Notes under the pieces: generated by a model
The model's input: the letters and a program-made list of their open reading frames with translations, nothing else
What the model was told of the DNA's origin: nothing
The model's database searches: none
DNA from: Hymenobacter persicinus
GTDB lineage: Bacteria; Bacteroidota; Bacteroidia; Cytophagales; Hymenobacteraceae
DNA length: 64,000 nucleotides
Direction of reading: 5' to 3'
Assembly: GCF_004167665.1 (NCBI RefSeq)
Contig: NZ_SEWE01000002.1
Coordinates: 124,001 to 188,000, forward strand
Position numbers and translations under genes: made by a program
Part shown: piece after piece, positions 39,123 to 49,900 of the stretch
Layout: every line of letters begins with the position of its first letter
Position numbering within the stretch: position 1 is the stretch's first letter

Positions 39123-39410
39123 TTAGATACCGCTATAGAAGTCGATTACGTCGCCTTCTTTCACAGTTACAATAGCCTTTTTCCCGTGAGGACGACGACC
39201 CGAAACGGAGCCGCCCTTGGTGAATTTCGACTTCAATTTGCCGTTGGTGCGGATCGTGCTAATGCCCGTTACCGTCACGCCGTACAGCGCCTCGATTTCC
39301 TTTTTGATCTGAACCTTGTTGGCCGTGCGCTCTACTTCGAAAGCGTACTGACCTTTTTCGTTCAGGGCGGTGGCCTTTTCGGTCACGATGGGTTTCTTCA
39401 GCGTGCTCAT
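39123..39410 (-). CDS. rplW: 50S ribosomal protein L23
   Basis: uL23 at the polypeptide exit, 95 residues, the dock for trigger factor and SRP: KKPIVTEKATALNEKGQYAFEV and the loop VNGKLKSKF-like basic segment (RTNGKLKSKFTKGG). Its start overlaps the rplD stop by one base. Confidence 0.99.
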   Translation of the reverse strand: MSTLKKPIVTEKATALNEKGQYAFEVERTANKVQIKKEIEALYGVTVTGISTIRTNGKLKSKFTKGGSVSGRRPHGKKAIVTVKEGDVIDFYSGI

Positions 39411-40048
39411 TACTCAGCGGTAGTATAGAGTTGTTCCAAAGATTTCAACCCGTCTTCCGACAGCAGCAGCGTGTCCGTGTTGAGCAGGTCGTGCGTATTC
39501 AGGGCAACGGGCGTAGCCACGGTTACTTTCTGAATGTTACGAGCCGACAGCACCACGTTCTTGTCGATTTCGCCGGTCACGAGCAGGGTTTTCTTGCCGT
39601 TGTTCAGCTTCAGACCCGACAGGATCGAGAGGAAATCTTTCGTTTTAGGAGCGCTCAGCGAGATGTTCTCTACCAGAGCAATTTTGCCATCCTGGGCCAG
39701 TACCGACAGAGCGGACAGACGAGCCAGGCGCTTGGTCTTTTTGTTGAGCTTGAAGCCGTAGTCGCGGGGCTCGGGGCCGAATACGCGGCCACCACCGATG
39801 AACACGGGCGACTTCATGCTGCCGGCACGGGCACCGCCCGTACCTTTTTGTTTCTTGAGCTTCTTCGTGGTGCCGTGCACCTCGTTGCGCTGCTTCGACT
39901 TGTGCGTGCCCTGGCGCTGGTTGGCCAAGTACTGCTTCACGTCGAGGTACATCACGTGCTCATTCGGCTCGAGGCCGAAGATGGCGTCAGACAGGGTAAC
40001 CTTGCGGCCGGTGTCTTCGCCTTTGATGCTATATACTGCGAGTTCCAT
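39410..40048 (-). CDS. rplD: 50S ribosomal protein L4
   Basis: uL4, 212 residues. The tunnel loop is QRQGTHKSKQRNEVHGTTKKLKKQKGTGGARAG (about 45-78). L4 represses the S10 operon in E. coli through a leader hairpin; a terminator-like hairpin is present in the rplC leader here. Confidence 0.99.
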   Translation of the reverse strand: MELAVYSIKGEDTGRKVTLSDAIFGLEPNEHVMYLDVKQYLANQRQGTHKSKQRNEVHGTTKKLKKQKGTGGARAGSMKSPVFIGGGRVFGPEPRDYGFKLNKKTKRLARLSALSVLAQDGKIALVENISLSAPKTKDFLSILSGLKLNNGKKTLLVTGEIDKNVVLSARNIQKVTVATPVALNTHDLLNTDTLLLSEDGLKSLEQLYTTAE

Positions 40049-40057
40049 CGTAATCGT

Positions 40058-40678
40058 CTATTTCTCGAGTACCACGTAAGAATTCTTGGCACCGGGAATC
40101 GAACCGCTCACTAGGATGAGGTTCTTGTCGGCTACCACGCGCATTACCTTCAGGTTCTGCACTTTTACACGGTCACCGCCCATGCGGCCGGCCATGCGCA
40201 TTCCTTTGAATACGCGCGAAGGCCAGGAGCAAGCACCGATCGAACCGGGGTGACGCAGACGGTTGTGCTGACCGTGGGTCTGCCCGCCGACACCAGCGAA
40301 GTTGTAGCGCTTTACTACGCCCTGGAAGCCTTTACCTTTCGAGGTGCCTACTACGTCCACGAACTCGCCTTCAGCGAAGAGGCTCGCGTCGATGGTGGCG
40401 CCTGCAGCGTAGGTAGACTCCGCGTCGAGGCGGAATTCAACCAGCTTTTTCTTGGGAGTGGTACCGGCTTTAGCGAAGTGACCAGCCAGAGCTTTGGTCG
40501 TGTTCTTCACTTTTTTCTCGCCGTAGCCAACCTGAACGGCGGTGTACCCGTCGTTGGCGACTGTCTTAACCTGCGTCACTACGCACGGACCCGCCTCGAT
40601 GAGCGTGCAGGGAATGTTTTTCCCGTCCGGAGTGAAGAGGCTTGTCATACCGATTTTTTTACCGATGATGCCAGGCAT
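40058..40678 (-). CDS. rplC: 50S ribosomal protein L3
   Basis: uL3, 206 residues: [37 protein letters not shown], and the central loop with [38 protein letters not shown] that reaches toward the peptidyl-transferase centre. It is the first gene of this transcription unit, with its own promoter and leader, because rpsJ belongs to the upstream unit. Confidence 0.99.
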   Translation of the reverse strand: MPGIIGKKIGMTSLFTPDGKNIPCTLIEAGPCVVTQVKTVANDGYTAVQVGYGEKKVKNTTKALAGHFAKAGTTPKKKLVEFRLDAESTYAAGATIDASLFAEGEFVDVVGTSKGKGFQGVVKRYNFAGVGGQTHGQHNRLRHPGSIGACSWPSRVFKGMRMAGRMGGDRVKVQNLKVMRVVADKNLILVSGSIPGAKNSYVVLEK

Positions 40679-40700
40679 TCTGTTAGATTTTATGAAAGAC

Positions 40701-40730
40701 GCAAAAAGAAAACGCCCAAATGACGTTTTC
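40701..40730 (-). promoter_or_regulatory. Terminator-like hairpin in the rplC leader
   Basis: On the minus strand GAAAACG (40730-40724) pairs with CGTTTTC (40714-40708) across a 9-nt loop and is followed by TTTTT. It lies between the -7 element and the rplC ATG, so it could attenuate the whole operon. Confidence 0.55.
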
Positions 40731-40742
40731 GGAATTGGAGTG

Positions 40743-40750
40743 CAAAGCTA
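40743..40750 (-). promoter_or_regulatory. Candidate promoter of the rplC operon
   Basis: The minus strand reads TAGCTTTG, matching TAnnTTTG, 65 bp before the rplC ATG. The upstream TTTG is not at ideal spacing (the nearest, in TTTTTG, is 13 bp away), so the strength is uncertain. Confidence 0.6.
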
Positions 40751-40963
40751 GGAAATTGTAGGACAAAAATCTAACGGCCCTCTGAAATATTTTCAGGGTC
40801 ACGCAGTTGGCTCTTTTTGGCAGCTATTTCCTGGCCATCAGCCCTTTCACTACGGCTCCAGTATTTCCGGCGCGCAAAAGTGGAACGGCGGCCAAGTCAC
40901 GGCTGGCGTGTTGCCGACGGTCCGGCTCCTGCAAAGTGCAAAACTGTAGTGTTCTACTCCGGG

Positions 40964-42244
40964 CTAAGCCGGGCGCCACTCCTGCTCCGGCTGCTCCGGC
41001 TTCAGCAGGGCATTGATGGTCAGCAGCAGGAAGAACAACGAGAAGGTGAGGCCGATTTGGGTCTCGAGGGTGTACTCTACCAGAAAGGAAAGCGTGACCA
41101 GGGTGTACTGGGCCACGAGCAGGGGCGTGAACCGCGGGGCAGCCCACAGCGCCGGGTAGAAAAAGCAGATGGTAAAGAGCAGCGTACCTAGAAAGCCGAA
41201 TGCCACTAGGTCGTAGATAAACTGGTTGTGGGGCAGCAGGTACGACTCCTTATCAATCCCGGGGTAATTCTTCCGGAACTGCTGGGCCATTTCGTCCTTC
41301 ATGTCGGCTTTGCTTACCCCGACGAGCGGATGCTGCTTGATAATTTCCCAGGCCGCTTTATAGGAGTACACGCGGGCTACGAGCGAATAGGTGTTGGCCG
41401 CCTTGGTGTCATCGACCTTGCCCAAGTCCTCCTTGGTATTGGTGAACTTGTTGCGAAACGTGGGGAATAGCTGGTAGCTGACCATAGGCAGCACCAGCAG
41501 GATGCCGGCCAAGTATATGGCTTGCCGGTACTGTTTGGTACGCAGCACCAGCCACACGAACAGCACCCCTCCTACCGCATAGAAGGTAACCAAGCCGCTG
41601 CGTACGGCCAGCATGTGCTGGAACAAAGCCAGTAGCACTGCGGTAGCCAGCAAAAGTCGGTGCTGCCCGGACGGGTTGTTACCCCACGACAACAGCACCA
41701 CCGCCGCGCCCACCGCCAACGTCACCATTAGGCTGAAGCGGATATGGTCGGGTTCCGTGGGCATGATCTTCGAATGCAGATACATTTCGTTGACCTCTTC
41801 CAGGTGCAGCAGATAGTACCCGGTGCTCACCAATGCTGCTGCTACCACGCACCCAATGAAGAGCAGCCACAGGTTTTGCAGTTGTCGGGCGGGCAGCGCC
41901 GGTAGCAGCCAAAACGCCAGCGGCAGCAGCAGCAGCGGCAATTGCAGCACTACGTCGCGCCAGTAGTCGGGCAAGTTAGGCGGCTTCACATTCAGGCCGC
42001 TCAGCACGTGGATTAGGTAGATGACGATGAAAGCCCCAAACACCGGCCAGTGCTTCCGGTTAGCCACCCGCTTGTGCACAACCGAGTACGTGAGAGCCGT
42101 CACGCTAAGCCCAACAATACCGATGCTGGGCAGAATCCGAATGTAGTTGGCTACGAACAGGCCCGCAATAATCAGGGCACAGAATGCCGTGGCCGCATAA
42201 TGCAGCCGAGCAAGAGTGAAGGTAGAAGCCAGAGTGGACGCCAT
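40964..42244 (-). CDS. O-antigen ligase-like polytopic membrane protein
   Basis: A 426-residue membrane protein with about ten to twelve hydrophobic helices and one larger periplasmic loop (about 265-345) containing the Wzy_C/WaaL-type signature: VYSYKAAWEIIKQHPLVGVSKADMKDEM, then YLLPHNQFIYDLVAFGFLGTLLFT. Members join O-polysaccharide to lipid A-core or polymerise polysaccharide; which applies here is unclear. It lies alone on the same strand between the rpsJ terminator and the rplC promoter, splitting a ribosomal gene order that is usually continuous. No other glycan genes are adjacent. Confidence 0.85.
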   Translation of the reverse strand: MASTLASTFTLARLHYAATAFCALIIAGLFVANYIRILPSIGIVGLSVTALTYSVVHKRVANRKHWPVFGAFIVIYLIHVLSGLNVKPPNLPDYWRDVVLQLPLLLLPLAFWLLPALPARQLQNLWLLFIGCVVAAALVSTGYYLLHLEEVNEMYLHSKIMPTEPDHIRFSLMVTLAVGAAVVLLSWGNNPSGQHRLLLATAVLLALFQHMLAVRSGLVTFYAVGGVLFVWLVLRTKQYRQAIYLAGILLVLPMVSYQLFPTFRNKFTNTKEDLGKVDDTKAANTYSLVARVYSYKAAWEIIKQHPLVGVSKADMKDEMAQQFRKNYPGIDKESYLLPHNQFIYDLVAFGFLGTLLFTICFFYPALWAAPRFTPLLVAQYTLVTLSFLVEYTLETQIGLTFSLFFLLLTINALLKPEQPEQEWRPA

Positions 42245-42283
42245 TCAGAGGGAAATGAAAGCGCTAAGTTGGGAAGGATAGTT

Positions 42284-42323
42284 AAAAAAACACCCCACCG
42301 GCTTTGAAACCAGTGGGGTGTTT
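42284..42323 (-). terminator. Intrinsic terminator of the str operon
   Basis: AAACACCCCAC (42288-42298) pairs with GTGGGGTGTTT (42313-42323), and on the minus strand a T-run follows. It lies between rpsJ and the O-antigen-ligase-like gene. Confidence 0.9.
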
Positions 42324-42350
42324 ATCCTAATTAACGGGTGAAATCGGTCC

Positions 42351-42656
42351 TCAGACTTTGATTTCTACGTCAACGCCGCTGGGCAGTTCCAGCTTCATCA
42401 GGGCATCTACCGTCTTTGACGAAGTCGAGTAGATGTCTACGAGGCGCTTGTAGGTGCAGAGCTGGAATTGCTCCCGGGCTTTCTTGTTCACGTGGGGCGA
42501 ACGGAGCACGGTGAATTTTTCCTTGACGGTCGGCAAGGGAATTGGGCCGCTTACGATAGCGCCCGTAGCCTTCACCGCCTTCACAATCTTCTCCGACGAT
42601 TTGTCCACCAGGTTGTGGTCGTAGGATTTGAGTTTGATGCGAATTTTCTGATTCAT
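42351..42656 (-). CDS. rpsJ: 30S ribosomal protein S10
   Basis: uS10, 101 residues: [20 protein letters not shown], and [23 protein letters not shown]. It also acts with NusB in transcription antitermination. It is the last gene of the str unit, 21 bp after fusA, and is separated from rplC by a terminator and a foreign-looking gene. Confidence 0.99.
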   Translation of the reverse strand: MNQKIRIKLKSYDHNLVDKSSEKIVKAVKATGAIVSGPIPLPTVKEKFTVLRSPHVNKKAREQFQLCTYKRLVDIYSTSSKTVDALMKLELPSGVDVEIKV

Positions 42657-42677
42657 GTGATTTTGAGTGAAAGCGGA

Positions 42678-44822
42678 TTAGCGGATGGCGTTGCCCTTTT
42701 GCTTAGCGATGATTGCTTCAGCCAAGTTCTGCGGCACCTGATCGTAGTGCGAGAACGTGAGCGACGCCGAAGCGCGACCCGACGAAATCGTACGCAGCGT
42801 GGTTACGTAGCCAAACAGCTCCGACAGCGGAACGTCAGCCTTGATAACGTTGGCACCACCTTTCGTGTCCATACCCTTCATGATACCGCGGCGACGGTTC
42901 AGGTCACCGGTTACCGAACCCGTGTACTCGTCGGGCGAAACCACTTCAACGGCCATGATAGGCTCGAGCAGCTTCGGACCGGCTTTCTTGCCAGCTTCGC
43001 GGAAGCCACCACGAGCTGCGAGTTCGAACGACAGGGCGTCCGAGTCAACGTCGTGGTAGGAACCGAAGAACAGACGCACGCGCATGCCTTCGATGGGGAA
43101 GCCTGCCAGCGGGCCGTTCTTCATTGCTTCTTCGAAGCCTTTCTGAACGGGAGCAATGAATTCGCGAGGAATTACACCGCCGGTGATGGCATTCACGAAC
43201 TCCAGACCTGGTTTCTCCGGATCGGTTTCTTTCGGGCCCAGTTCGAACTGGATATCACCGAATTTACCCCGACCACCGGTTTGCTTCTTGTAGGTCTCGC
43301 GGTGTTCAACCGTTTTGGTCAGGACCTCTTTATAAGCTACCTGAGGAGCACCCTGGTTGATTTCTACCTTGAACTCCCGACGCATCCGGTCGATGATGAT
43401 TTCAAGGTGGAGCTCACCCATGCCTTTGAGTACGGTCTGGCCCGTTTCGGGGTCCGTCTGTACCACCAGCGTGGGGTCTTCTTCCACGAGCTTGGCAATG
43501 GCCATACCCATTTTATCAACGTCGGCCTGAGTTTTAGGCTCAATGGCGTAGCCGATTACGGGCTCAGGGAAGCTCATCGACTCCAGTACCACGCGCGACT
43601 TCTCGTCGGTCAGCGTGTCACCGGTTTTGATGTCCTTGAAGCCAACGCCGGCAGCAATGTCACCGGCCTGGATCTTGTCGATTGGGTTCTGCTTGTTGGA
43701 GTGCATCTGCATCAGACGCGAGATACGCTCCTTCTTGTTCGTGCGGTTGTTGTGCACGTACGAACCAGCGTCCAGTACACCGCTGTAGCAGCGGAAGAAG
43801 CACAGACGACCTACGAAGGGGTCGGTAGCAATCTTGAAGGCCAGGGCGGTGAAGGGCTCCGAGTTGTCGGGGTGACGCTCAATTTCCTCGCCCGTGTCGG
43901 GGTTGGTACCGATGATGGGCGGCATGTCGAGCGGCGACGGCAGGTACGCCATTACACCGTCCAGCATGGACTGCACACCTTTGTTTTTGAACGCCGAACC
44001 GCACATTACGGGCGAGAACTTCATGTCGATAACCGCTTTGCGGATAACGACCATCATTTCGTCGCGGGTGATGGAGTCGGGGTTGTCGAAGAATTTCTCC
44101 AGCAGGGCGTCGTCATACTCGGCAACGCTTTCTACCAGCTTCTGGCGCCACTCGGCCACCGTGTCCACCAGATCCTCGGGAACCGGGATTTCGTGGTACG
44201 ATTTGCCTTGGGTAGCGTCGTCCCATACGATGGCCTTACCCGTCAGCAGATCGACTACACCCTTAAAGGTGTCTTCGGCGCCGATTGGAATCTGCAGCGG
44301 TACGGGGTTAGCCCCCAACTTATCTTTAATCTCAGCTACTGCCTTGAAGAAGTCAGCACCGGCACGGTCCATCTTGTTGACGAAGCAGATGCGGGGCACC
44401 TTGTACTTGTCAGCCTGACGCCATACGGTTTCCGACTGGGGCTCCACGCCCGAAACGGCGCAGAACAGAGCAACGGCACCATCGAGTACGCGCAGCGAAC
44501 GTTCTACTTCTACCGTGAAGTCAACGTGGCCGGGGGTATCAATGAGGTTGATCTTGTACTGCTTGGTCTCTGGGGTTGGGTCGCCCTGTGCGTCGGTAGG
44601 GTAGTTCCAGAAAGTGGTCGTAGCAGCCGAAGTGATGGTGATACCACGCTCCTGCTCCTGCTCCATCCAGTCCATCGTGGCGGCACCTTCGTGCACGTCC
44701 CCGATTTTGTGGGTTTTACCGGTATAGTAGAGAATGCGCTCCGACGTGGTAGTTTTACCAGCATCGATGTGCGCCATAATCCCGATATTCCGGAGGTATT
44801 GCAGTTCTTTATTAACAGCCAT
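42678..44822 (-). CDS. fusA: Elongation factor G
   Basis: The translocase GTPase, 714 residues. G motifs: [47 protein letters not shown]. The C-terminal domain IV and V region contains GEEIERHP and later [25 protein letters not shown]. It carries standard residues and length. It is transcribed between rpsG and rpsJ. Confidence 0.99.
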   Translation of the reverse strand: MAVNKELQYLRNIGIMAHIDAGKTTTSERILYYTGKTHKIGDVHEGAATMDWMEQEQERGITITSAATTTFWNYPTDAQGDPTPETKQYKINLIDTPGHVDFTVEVERSLRVLDGAVALFCAVSGVEPQSETVWRQADKYKVPRICFVNKMDRAGADFFKAVAEIKDKLGANPVPLQIPIGAEDTFKGVVDLLTGKAIVWDDATQGKSYHEIPVPEDLVDTVAEWRQKLVESVAEYDDALLEKFFDNPDSITRDEMMVVIRKAVIDMKFSPVMCGSAFKNKGVQSMLDGVMAYLPSPLDMPPIIGTNPDTGEEIERHPDNSEPFTALAFKIATDPFVGRLCFFRCYSGVLDAGSYVHNNRTNKKERISRLMQMHSNKQNPIDKIQAGDIAAGVGFKDIKTGDTLTDEKSRVVLESMSFPEPVIGYAIEPKTQADVDKMGMAIAKLVEEDPTLVVQTDPETGQTVLKGMGELHLEIIIDRMRREFKVEINQGAPQVAYKEVLTKTVEHRETYKKQTGGRGKFGDIQFELGPKETDPEKPGLEFVNAITGGVIPREFIAPVQKGFEEAMKNGPLAGFPIEGMRVRLFFGSYHDVDSDALSFELAARGGFREAGKKAGPKLLEPIMAVEVVSPDEYTGSVTGDLNRRRGIMKGMDTKGGANVIKADVPLSELFGYVTTLRTISSGRASASLTFSHYDQVPQNLAEAIIAKQKGNAIR

Positions 44823-44924
44823 GTCTATTTGAATGAGTGAATGTGTGATTAGCGTTTGAGCAACTGTCGAGCTAGGGCCTTAACCAAAACCCGGGGCTAC
44901 TCATTCACTGAAGCACTCATTTAG

Positions 44925-45392
44925 TTAGAAGCGGAAGTGCGAGAAGGCCTTGTTGGCCTCAGCCATGCGGTGGGTGTCGTCCTTCTTCTTAACCGAAGCA
45001 CCTTCACCTTTAGCGGCAGCAATGATTTCGCCAGCCAGCTTGTCCTTCATGGTTTTCTCCCCACGACGACGAGCGTACTGAATCATCCACTTGGCACCAA
45101 CCGAAATACGACGGTCGGGACGAACTTCGATCGGCACCTGGAAGGTAGCACCACCTACGCGGCGGCTCTTCACTTCTACGGTTGGCATCACGTTGTTCAG
45201 AGCCTTGCGCCACATTTCCAGGCCGTTTTCTTTCGTGCGCTGCTCTACGATTTCGCAGGCGTCGTAGAAAATGCCGTAGGCAAGGTTTTTCTTTCCGTCA
45301 TACATCATGTAGTTGACGAAACGGGTTACCAGCGTCTCCTTGAACTTGGGGTCGGGCAGGAGGATGCGCTTCTTTGGTTTTGACTTTCTCAT
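44925..45392 (-). CDS. rpsG: 30S ribosomal protein S7
   Basis: uS7, 155 residues, nucleating 30S head assembly: [48 protein letters not shown]. Length is normal. The 102-bp gap to fusA contains an 8-bp AGTGAATG/CATTCACT inverted repeat (44836-44843, 44902-44909) of unknown meaning. Confidence 0.99.
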   Translation of the reverse strand: MRKSKPKKRILLPDPKFKETLVTRFVNYMMYDGKKNLAYGIFYDACEIVEQRTKENGLEMWRKALNNVMPTVEVKSRRVGGATFQVPIEVRPDRRISVGAKWMIQYARRRGEKTMKDKLAGEIIAAAKGEGASVKKKDDTHRMAEANKAFSHFRF

Positions 45393-45477
45393 GAGTTCAG
45401 ATGTGAGCAGGATGCCGGGAGCCGCGGGATAAGAACCATGTGCTATCCAACGCGGGGCCCGACTCCACTCGTATCAA

Positions 45478-45906
45478 TTACTTTTTCTTGCCGGGAGCTG
45501 GTTTGCCGCCTTTGCCCGTAGCAGCCACTTGGCCTGGCTTCGGACGCTTGGCACCATACTTCGAACGACGCTGGGTACGGCCGTTTACACCGGCGGTGTC
45601 CAGAGCGCCACGGATGATGTGGTAACGAACACCGGGCAAATCTTTTACCCGGCCACCACGGATCAGCACGATGCTGTGCTCCTGCAGGTTGTGACCTTCA
45701 CCCGGGATGTAGGCGTTAACCTCTTTGCCGTTGGTGAGACGCACACGAGCCACTTTGCGCATGGCCGAGTTCGGCTTCTTAGGCGTGGTGGTGTACACAC
45801 GGGTGCATACGCCACGGCGCTGCGGGCACGAGTCAAGGGCCGGCGACTTCGACTTCGTCGTCAGCTTCTCGCGGCCTTTTCGTACTAACTGGTTAATGGT
45901 AGGCAT
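45478..45906 (-). CDS. rpsL: 30S ribosomal protein S12
   Basis: uS12 of the decoding centre, 142 residues. The [17 protein letters not shown] and [28 protein letters not shown] loops are unmutated at the positions where streptomycin resistance usually arises. A Lys/Pro/Gly-rich tail of about 20 residues is added at the end. First gene of the str unit. Confidence 0.99.
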   Translation of the reverse strand: MPTINQLVRKGREKLTTKSKSPALDSCPQRRGVCTRVYTTTPKKPNSAMRKVARVRLTNGKEVNAYIPGEGHNLQEHSIVLIRGGRVKDLPGVRYHIIRGALDTAGVNGRTQRRSKYGAKRPKPGQVAATGKGGKPAPGKKK

Positions 45907-45955
45907 TTACGGAATGGTTTGTCAAGGAGGGTTCTCTCCCAAAAAATTAGGCTTG

Positions 45956-45987
45956 CAAAGGTATAGAAGTCCCGCCGAAATAGCAAA
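45956..45987 (-). promoter_or_regulatory. Promoter of the str operon
   Basis: On the minus strand TTTG (45987-45984), exactly 20 bp, then TACCTTTG (45963-45956). This is a full match to the Bacteroidota housekeeping promoter, about 50 bp before the rpsL ATG. Confidence 0.85.
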
Positions 45988-46072
45988 CGAGTTGAAATAG
46001 TTTGTTTTAGCCAACCCCGGGGGCGCCCGAATGCCGCCGGCTACACCGACCACTACCCGCTCCCGATAACGC

Positions 46073-46108
46073 AAAAGGCCCCCGACGCGAAGTCGGAGGC
46101 CTTTTCTT
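46073..46108. terminator. Intrinsic terminator after the DUF3467 gene
   Basis: AAAAGGCC-CCGAC (from 46073) pairs with GTCGG-AGGCCTTTT (to 46104) around a short loop, with T-runs on both ends. It serves the minus-strand DUF3467 gene. Confidence 0.85.
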
Positions 46109-46130
46109 AAGCGGGGCTGCTGCGGGGCGC

Positions 46131-46454
46131 TTACGCCTCCCCCATCGTGCCGCCGAAGTTCATCGGGTAGCTCGGCGAGTCGGGCTGCTGCTTGATGGTG
46201 CCAAAGCTCTGCTCAAACCGCTCGATATTGTCGGACAGCGCCGAGAGCAGGCGCTTGGCGTGCTCGGGCGTGACGACAATGCGGGCCTTGACCTTGGCCT
46301 TGGGCAGGCCCGGCATCAGGCGGATAAAGTCGATGACGAACTCGCTGCTGCTGTGCGCAATCATGGCCAGGTTGGCGTACTCGCCCTCGGCAATTTCTTC
46401 CGACAGCTCAATGTTGATGGCGTTCGGGTCAGTTTTTGGGTCGTTGGGTTCCAT
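46131..46454 (-). CDS. DUF3467 domain protein
   Basis: A 107-residue cytoplasmic protein of the DUF3467 family. The conserved body runs from about residue 12 to 92: EGEYANLAMIAHSSSEFVIDFIRLMPG, then AKVKARIVVTPEHAKRLLSALSDNIERFE. The function of the family is unknown; the gene is often found near rpoC in Bacteroidota as far as I recall. It is followed by a terminator. Confidence 0.9.
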   Translation of the reverse strand: MEPNDPKTDPNAINIELSEEIAEGEYANLAMIAHSSSEFVIDFIRLMPGLPKAKVKARIVVTPEHAKRLLSALSDNIERFEQSFGTIKQQPDSPSYPMNFGGTMGEA

Positions 46455-46483
46455 TCAGTGAAAGTTGGGTTAACAACTGCTTT

Positions 46484-46852
46484 TTATTTGCGGTCCATGT
46501 AAAACAGTAGTGTCTTCATTGCTTTATAGCTTACTATCAGAGCTAGCGGCACCAAAAGTGGTAGCAGTATTATTCCTAATCCGCCCAGAAAAATTCCTGG
46601 CAATAGAATCGCATAGCCAAACGCACTGGGCTCATCCGTTACGATTGATAAGGCTCCGAATATGCAACAAATTGCCCATACCCCTGGCAGTAATAAGAAG
46701 AGCAGTATTACAACCTGCAGTGTTTTGTGAGCTGTACGAGCTATTGCAGTTTGCCCCCACCTATCGATGCGCTCGATAAAGTTGAACAGTAGACTCAACC
46801 CTTTCAGGAAATACAGAAAGGCATTCCACCATCGGTTTTCAGGTCCTTTCAT
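46484..46852 (-). CDS. Orphan small membrane protein, AT-rich gene
   Basis: About 122 residues from the ATG at 46852 (MKGPENRWWNAFLYFLKGL); starting at 46924 would run across the rpoC terminator. Three hydrophobic segments follow a short amphipathic region: VVILLFLLLPGVWAICCIF, AFGYAILLPGIFLGGLGIILLPLLVPLALIV, ending YMDRK. No family recognised. Base composition is clearly more AT-rich than the genes on either side, which suggests recent acquisition or weak codon selection. Confidence 0.65.
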   Translation of the reverse strand: MKGPENRWWNAFLYFLKGLSLLFNFIERIDRWGQTAIARTAHKTLQVVILLFLLLPGVWAICCIFGALSIVTDEPSAFGYAILLPGIFLGGLGIILLPLLVPLALIVSYKAMKTLLFYMDRK

Positions 46853-46886
46853 AGCATTTACGCAAACACTCTCTATCGACTGCAAA

Positions 46887-46922
46887 GAAAAAGCCGACCG
46901 GGTTCCCCCAGTCGGCTTTTTC
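46887..46922 (-). terminator. Intrinsic terminator of rpoC
   Basis: GAAAAAGCCGAC (46887-46898) pairs with GTCGGCTTTTTC (46911-46922); T-rich on the minus-strand exit side. It ends the secE-rpoC transcription unit. Confidence 0.9.
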
Positions 46923-46941
46923 ATTACAAGCTCACGGCTGA

Positions 46942-49900
46942 TTACTCGGCCGAGACTTCGCGCTTGCTGGCTCGCGGGGCCCGCTTCGGACCCGTTTCCG
47001 GGGCCTCGGCTTTGGCGGCCTGCTGCGCTTCGAGTTCCTCTTTCGAGCCGACCACCTGCCGCGTGTATTCGCGCAGACCGGTACCGGCCGGGATGAGGTG
47101 CCCGACGATTACGTTTTCCTTCAGGCCCAGCAGTTCGTCGGCCTTGCCACGGATGGCAGCTTCCGACAGAACCTTGGTCGTCTCCTGGAACGAAGCGGCC
47201 GAGATAAACGACTGGGTGCCGAGCGAGGCCTGGGTGATACCCTGCAGGGTCGGACGCGAGACCGAAGGCTGAGCGTCGCGCACCTGCACGAGGCGCAGGT
47301 CACGGCGTTTCAGGCTGCTGTTCTCGTCGCGGAGCTTGCGGGCACTCACGATCTGGCCGGGCTTGAGCACGGTCGAGTCGCCGGCGTCCGTTACCACCTT
47401 CATGTCGATGATGGTATCGTTTTCCTCCATGAAGATAATCTTGTCGATTACCTGATGCTCCAGGAACGTCGTGTCGCCGGCATCGAGGATAACCACTTTC
47501 TGCATCATCTGGCGAACTACCACCTCGATGTGCTTGTCGTTGATTTTTACCCCTTGCAAGCGGTATACTTCCTGAATCTCATTCACGAGGTACTCCTGCA
47601 CGGCGCCCGGACCCTGAATGCTCAGGATGTCGGAAGGCGTGATGGCACCGTCGGACAGCGGCATACCGGCCCGGATGAAGTCGTTGTCCTGCACCAGAAT
47701 GTGCTTCGACAGCGGCACCATGTACTTCTTCTTCACGCCGTCTTTCGACTCGACGAAGATTTCACGGTTACCACGCTTCACGGTACCATAGGTTACCACA
47801 CCGTCGATTTCCGACACAACGGCCGGATTCGAGGGGTTCCGGGCTTCGAAAAGCTCCGTAACGCGGGGCAGACCGCCGGTGATGTCGCGGGTTTTGCCCA
47901 CGGCCCGAGGAATCTTGGCCAGAATCTGACCAGCCTTGATTTTCTCGTTGTTCTCGACGCTGATGTGCGAGCCCACGGGAATGCTATAGGCGCGCTGACC
48001 TTCCTCGATGTCCTTTTTGCCGGCCTTCACAATGATGGACGGGTTCTGGGCTTTGTCGCGCGATTCGATAATCACCTTCTCGCGGTGACCCGTCTGCTCA
48101 TCCGACTCCTCACGGTAGGTCACGCCTTCCGTAATGGCATCGTAGACAACGGTACCATCAAACTCGGCCAAAATAACGGCGTTGTAGGGGTCCCAGTTGT
48201 TGAGCTCTTGGCCTTTCTCCACTTCCTGACCTTCGTCAACGAGCAGAAACGATCCGTACGGTACGTGGTTCGAGATAAACACCTTGCCGGTGCCTTTCTC
48301 CACGATACGAATTTCGCCCGAGCGACCCATTACCACTTTCACCTTCTCACCTTCGGCGTTCACGGAGTCCACGGTCCGAATGTCTTCGAACTCGACTACC
48401 CCGTTGAACTTGGCCTTGATGTTGGCTTCAACGGCAATGTTAGAGGCCGTACCACCTACGTGGAAGGTACGCAGCGTGAGCTGGGTACCGGGCTCCCCGA
48501 TCGACTGAGCGGCAATAACACCAACGGCTTCGCCTTTCTGGACCATGCGGCCCGACGACAGGTTCCGGCCGTAGCACTTGGCGCAAATACCGCGCTTCGA
48601 CTCGCAGGTCAGTACCGAGCGGATTTCCACCGACTCAATGCTGGTAGCATCCACGCGGCGGGTGATGTCCTCGGTGATTTCGTCGCCGGCAGTAAGGATA
48701 ACCTCGTCCGTGAGCGGATCGATGATATCGTGTACGGCCACGCGGCCCAGGATACGCTCGGCCAGGGGCTCCACGATGTCCTCGTTGTCTTTCAGGGCGA
48801 AGGTTTCGATACCACGCAGCGTACCGCAGTCGGTTTCGTTTACAATCACGTCCTGCGACACGTCCACCAGACGACGGGTCAGGTAGCCGGCGTCAGCCGT
48901 CTTCAGAGCCGTATCGGCCAGGCCTTTCCGGGCACCGTGGGTCGAAATGAAGTACTCGATTACGTCCAGGCCTTCTTTGAAGTTGGACAGAATCGGGTTT
49001 TCGATAATCTCGCCTACCGAACCCTGGAGCGACTTCTGCGGCTTGGCCATCAGACCCCGCATACCGCCGAGCTGACGGATCTGCTCGCGCGAACCGCGGG
49101 CACCGGAGTGCATCATCATGTAAATCGAGTTGAAGCCCTGGTTCTCCTTTTCGAGGCGACCCATGAGGGTTTCAGTGATTTGGTTGTTGATGCGGGTCCA
49201 GATGTCGATAACCTGGTTGTAACGCTCGTTGTCGGTAATCAGACCCATCTGGTAGTTCTGAGTAACGGCCTTCACGTCGTTCTGCGCCTGCAGTACCAGC
49301 GCATCCTTCTCCTTCGGAATCTGGATGTCGCCCAGACCCATCGACAGACCACCTTTGTAGGCCGACTGGAAGCCCAGCGTCTTGATGTCGTCGAGGACCT
49401 GCGCAGTGCGGGCCATGCCGGTGCGCTTGAACACCATCGAAATGATCTGCTGGAGCTTCTTCTTAGTCAGCAGCTCATCTACGAAACCGACTTCGGTCGG
49501 CACGAGCTGGTTGAAGAGCACGCGGCCGGCTACGGTTTCGATGATTTTCGGCACCAGATTATCCTGCTCATCGCGGACCATCGTGCGCACCTTGATGTAG
49601 GCGTGCTTCGACAGAACTCCTTCGTTGATGGCAATAACGACTTCCTCGTCGGAATAGAACGTCATGTCCTCACCGTCGATTTTCTCGTTTTCGGTGCTGC
49701 GCTTGCCTTTAGTGACATAGTACAGACCCAGAACCATGTCCTGCGACGGTACAGCAATGGGTGCGCCGTTGGCCGGGTTCAGGATGTTGTGCGAGGCCAG
49801 CATGAGCATGGATGCTTCCAGGATAGCGGCCGGCCCGAGGGGCACGTGCACAGCCATCTGGTCACCGTCAAAGTCAGCGTTGAAGGCCGTACAAACCAGC

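Noticed and set aside
42468..44840. A 790-codon open frame antisense to fusA
   Set aside because: Same shadow effect; no domain, and it reads through the fusA start and part of rpsJ.
46853..46924. N-terminal extension of the orphan membrane protein up to 46924
   Set aside because: It would run through the rpoC terminator hairpin; the ATG at 46852 is preferred.
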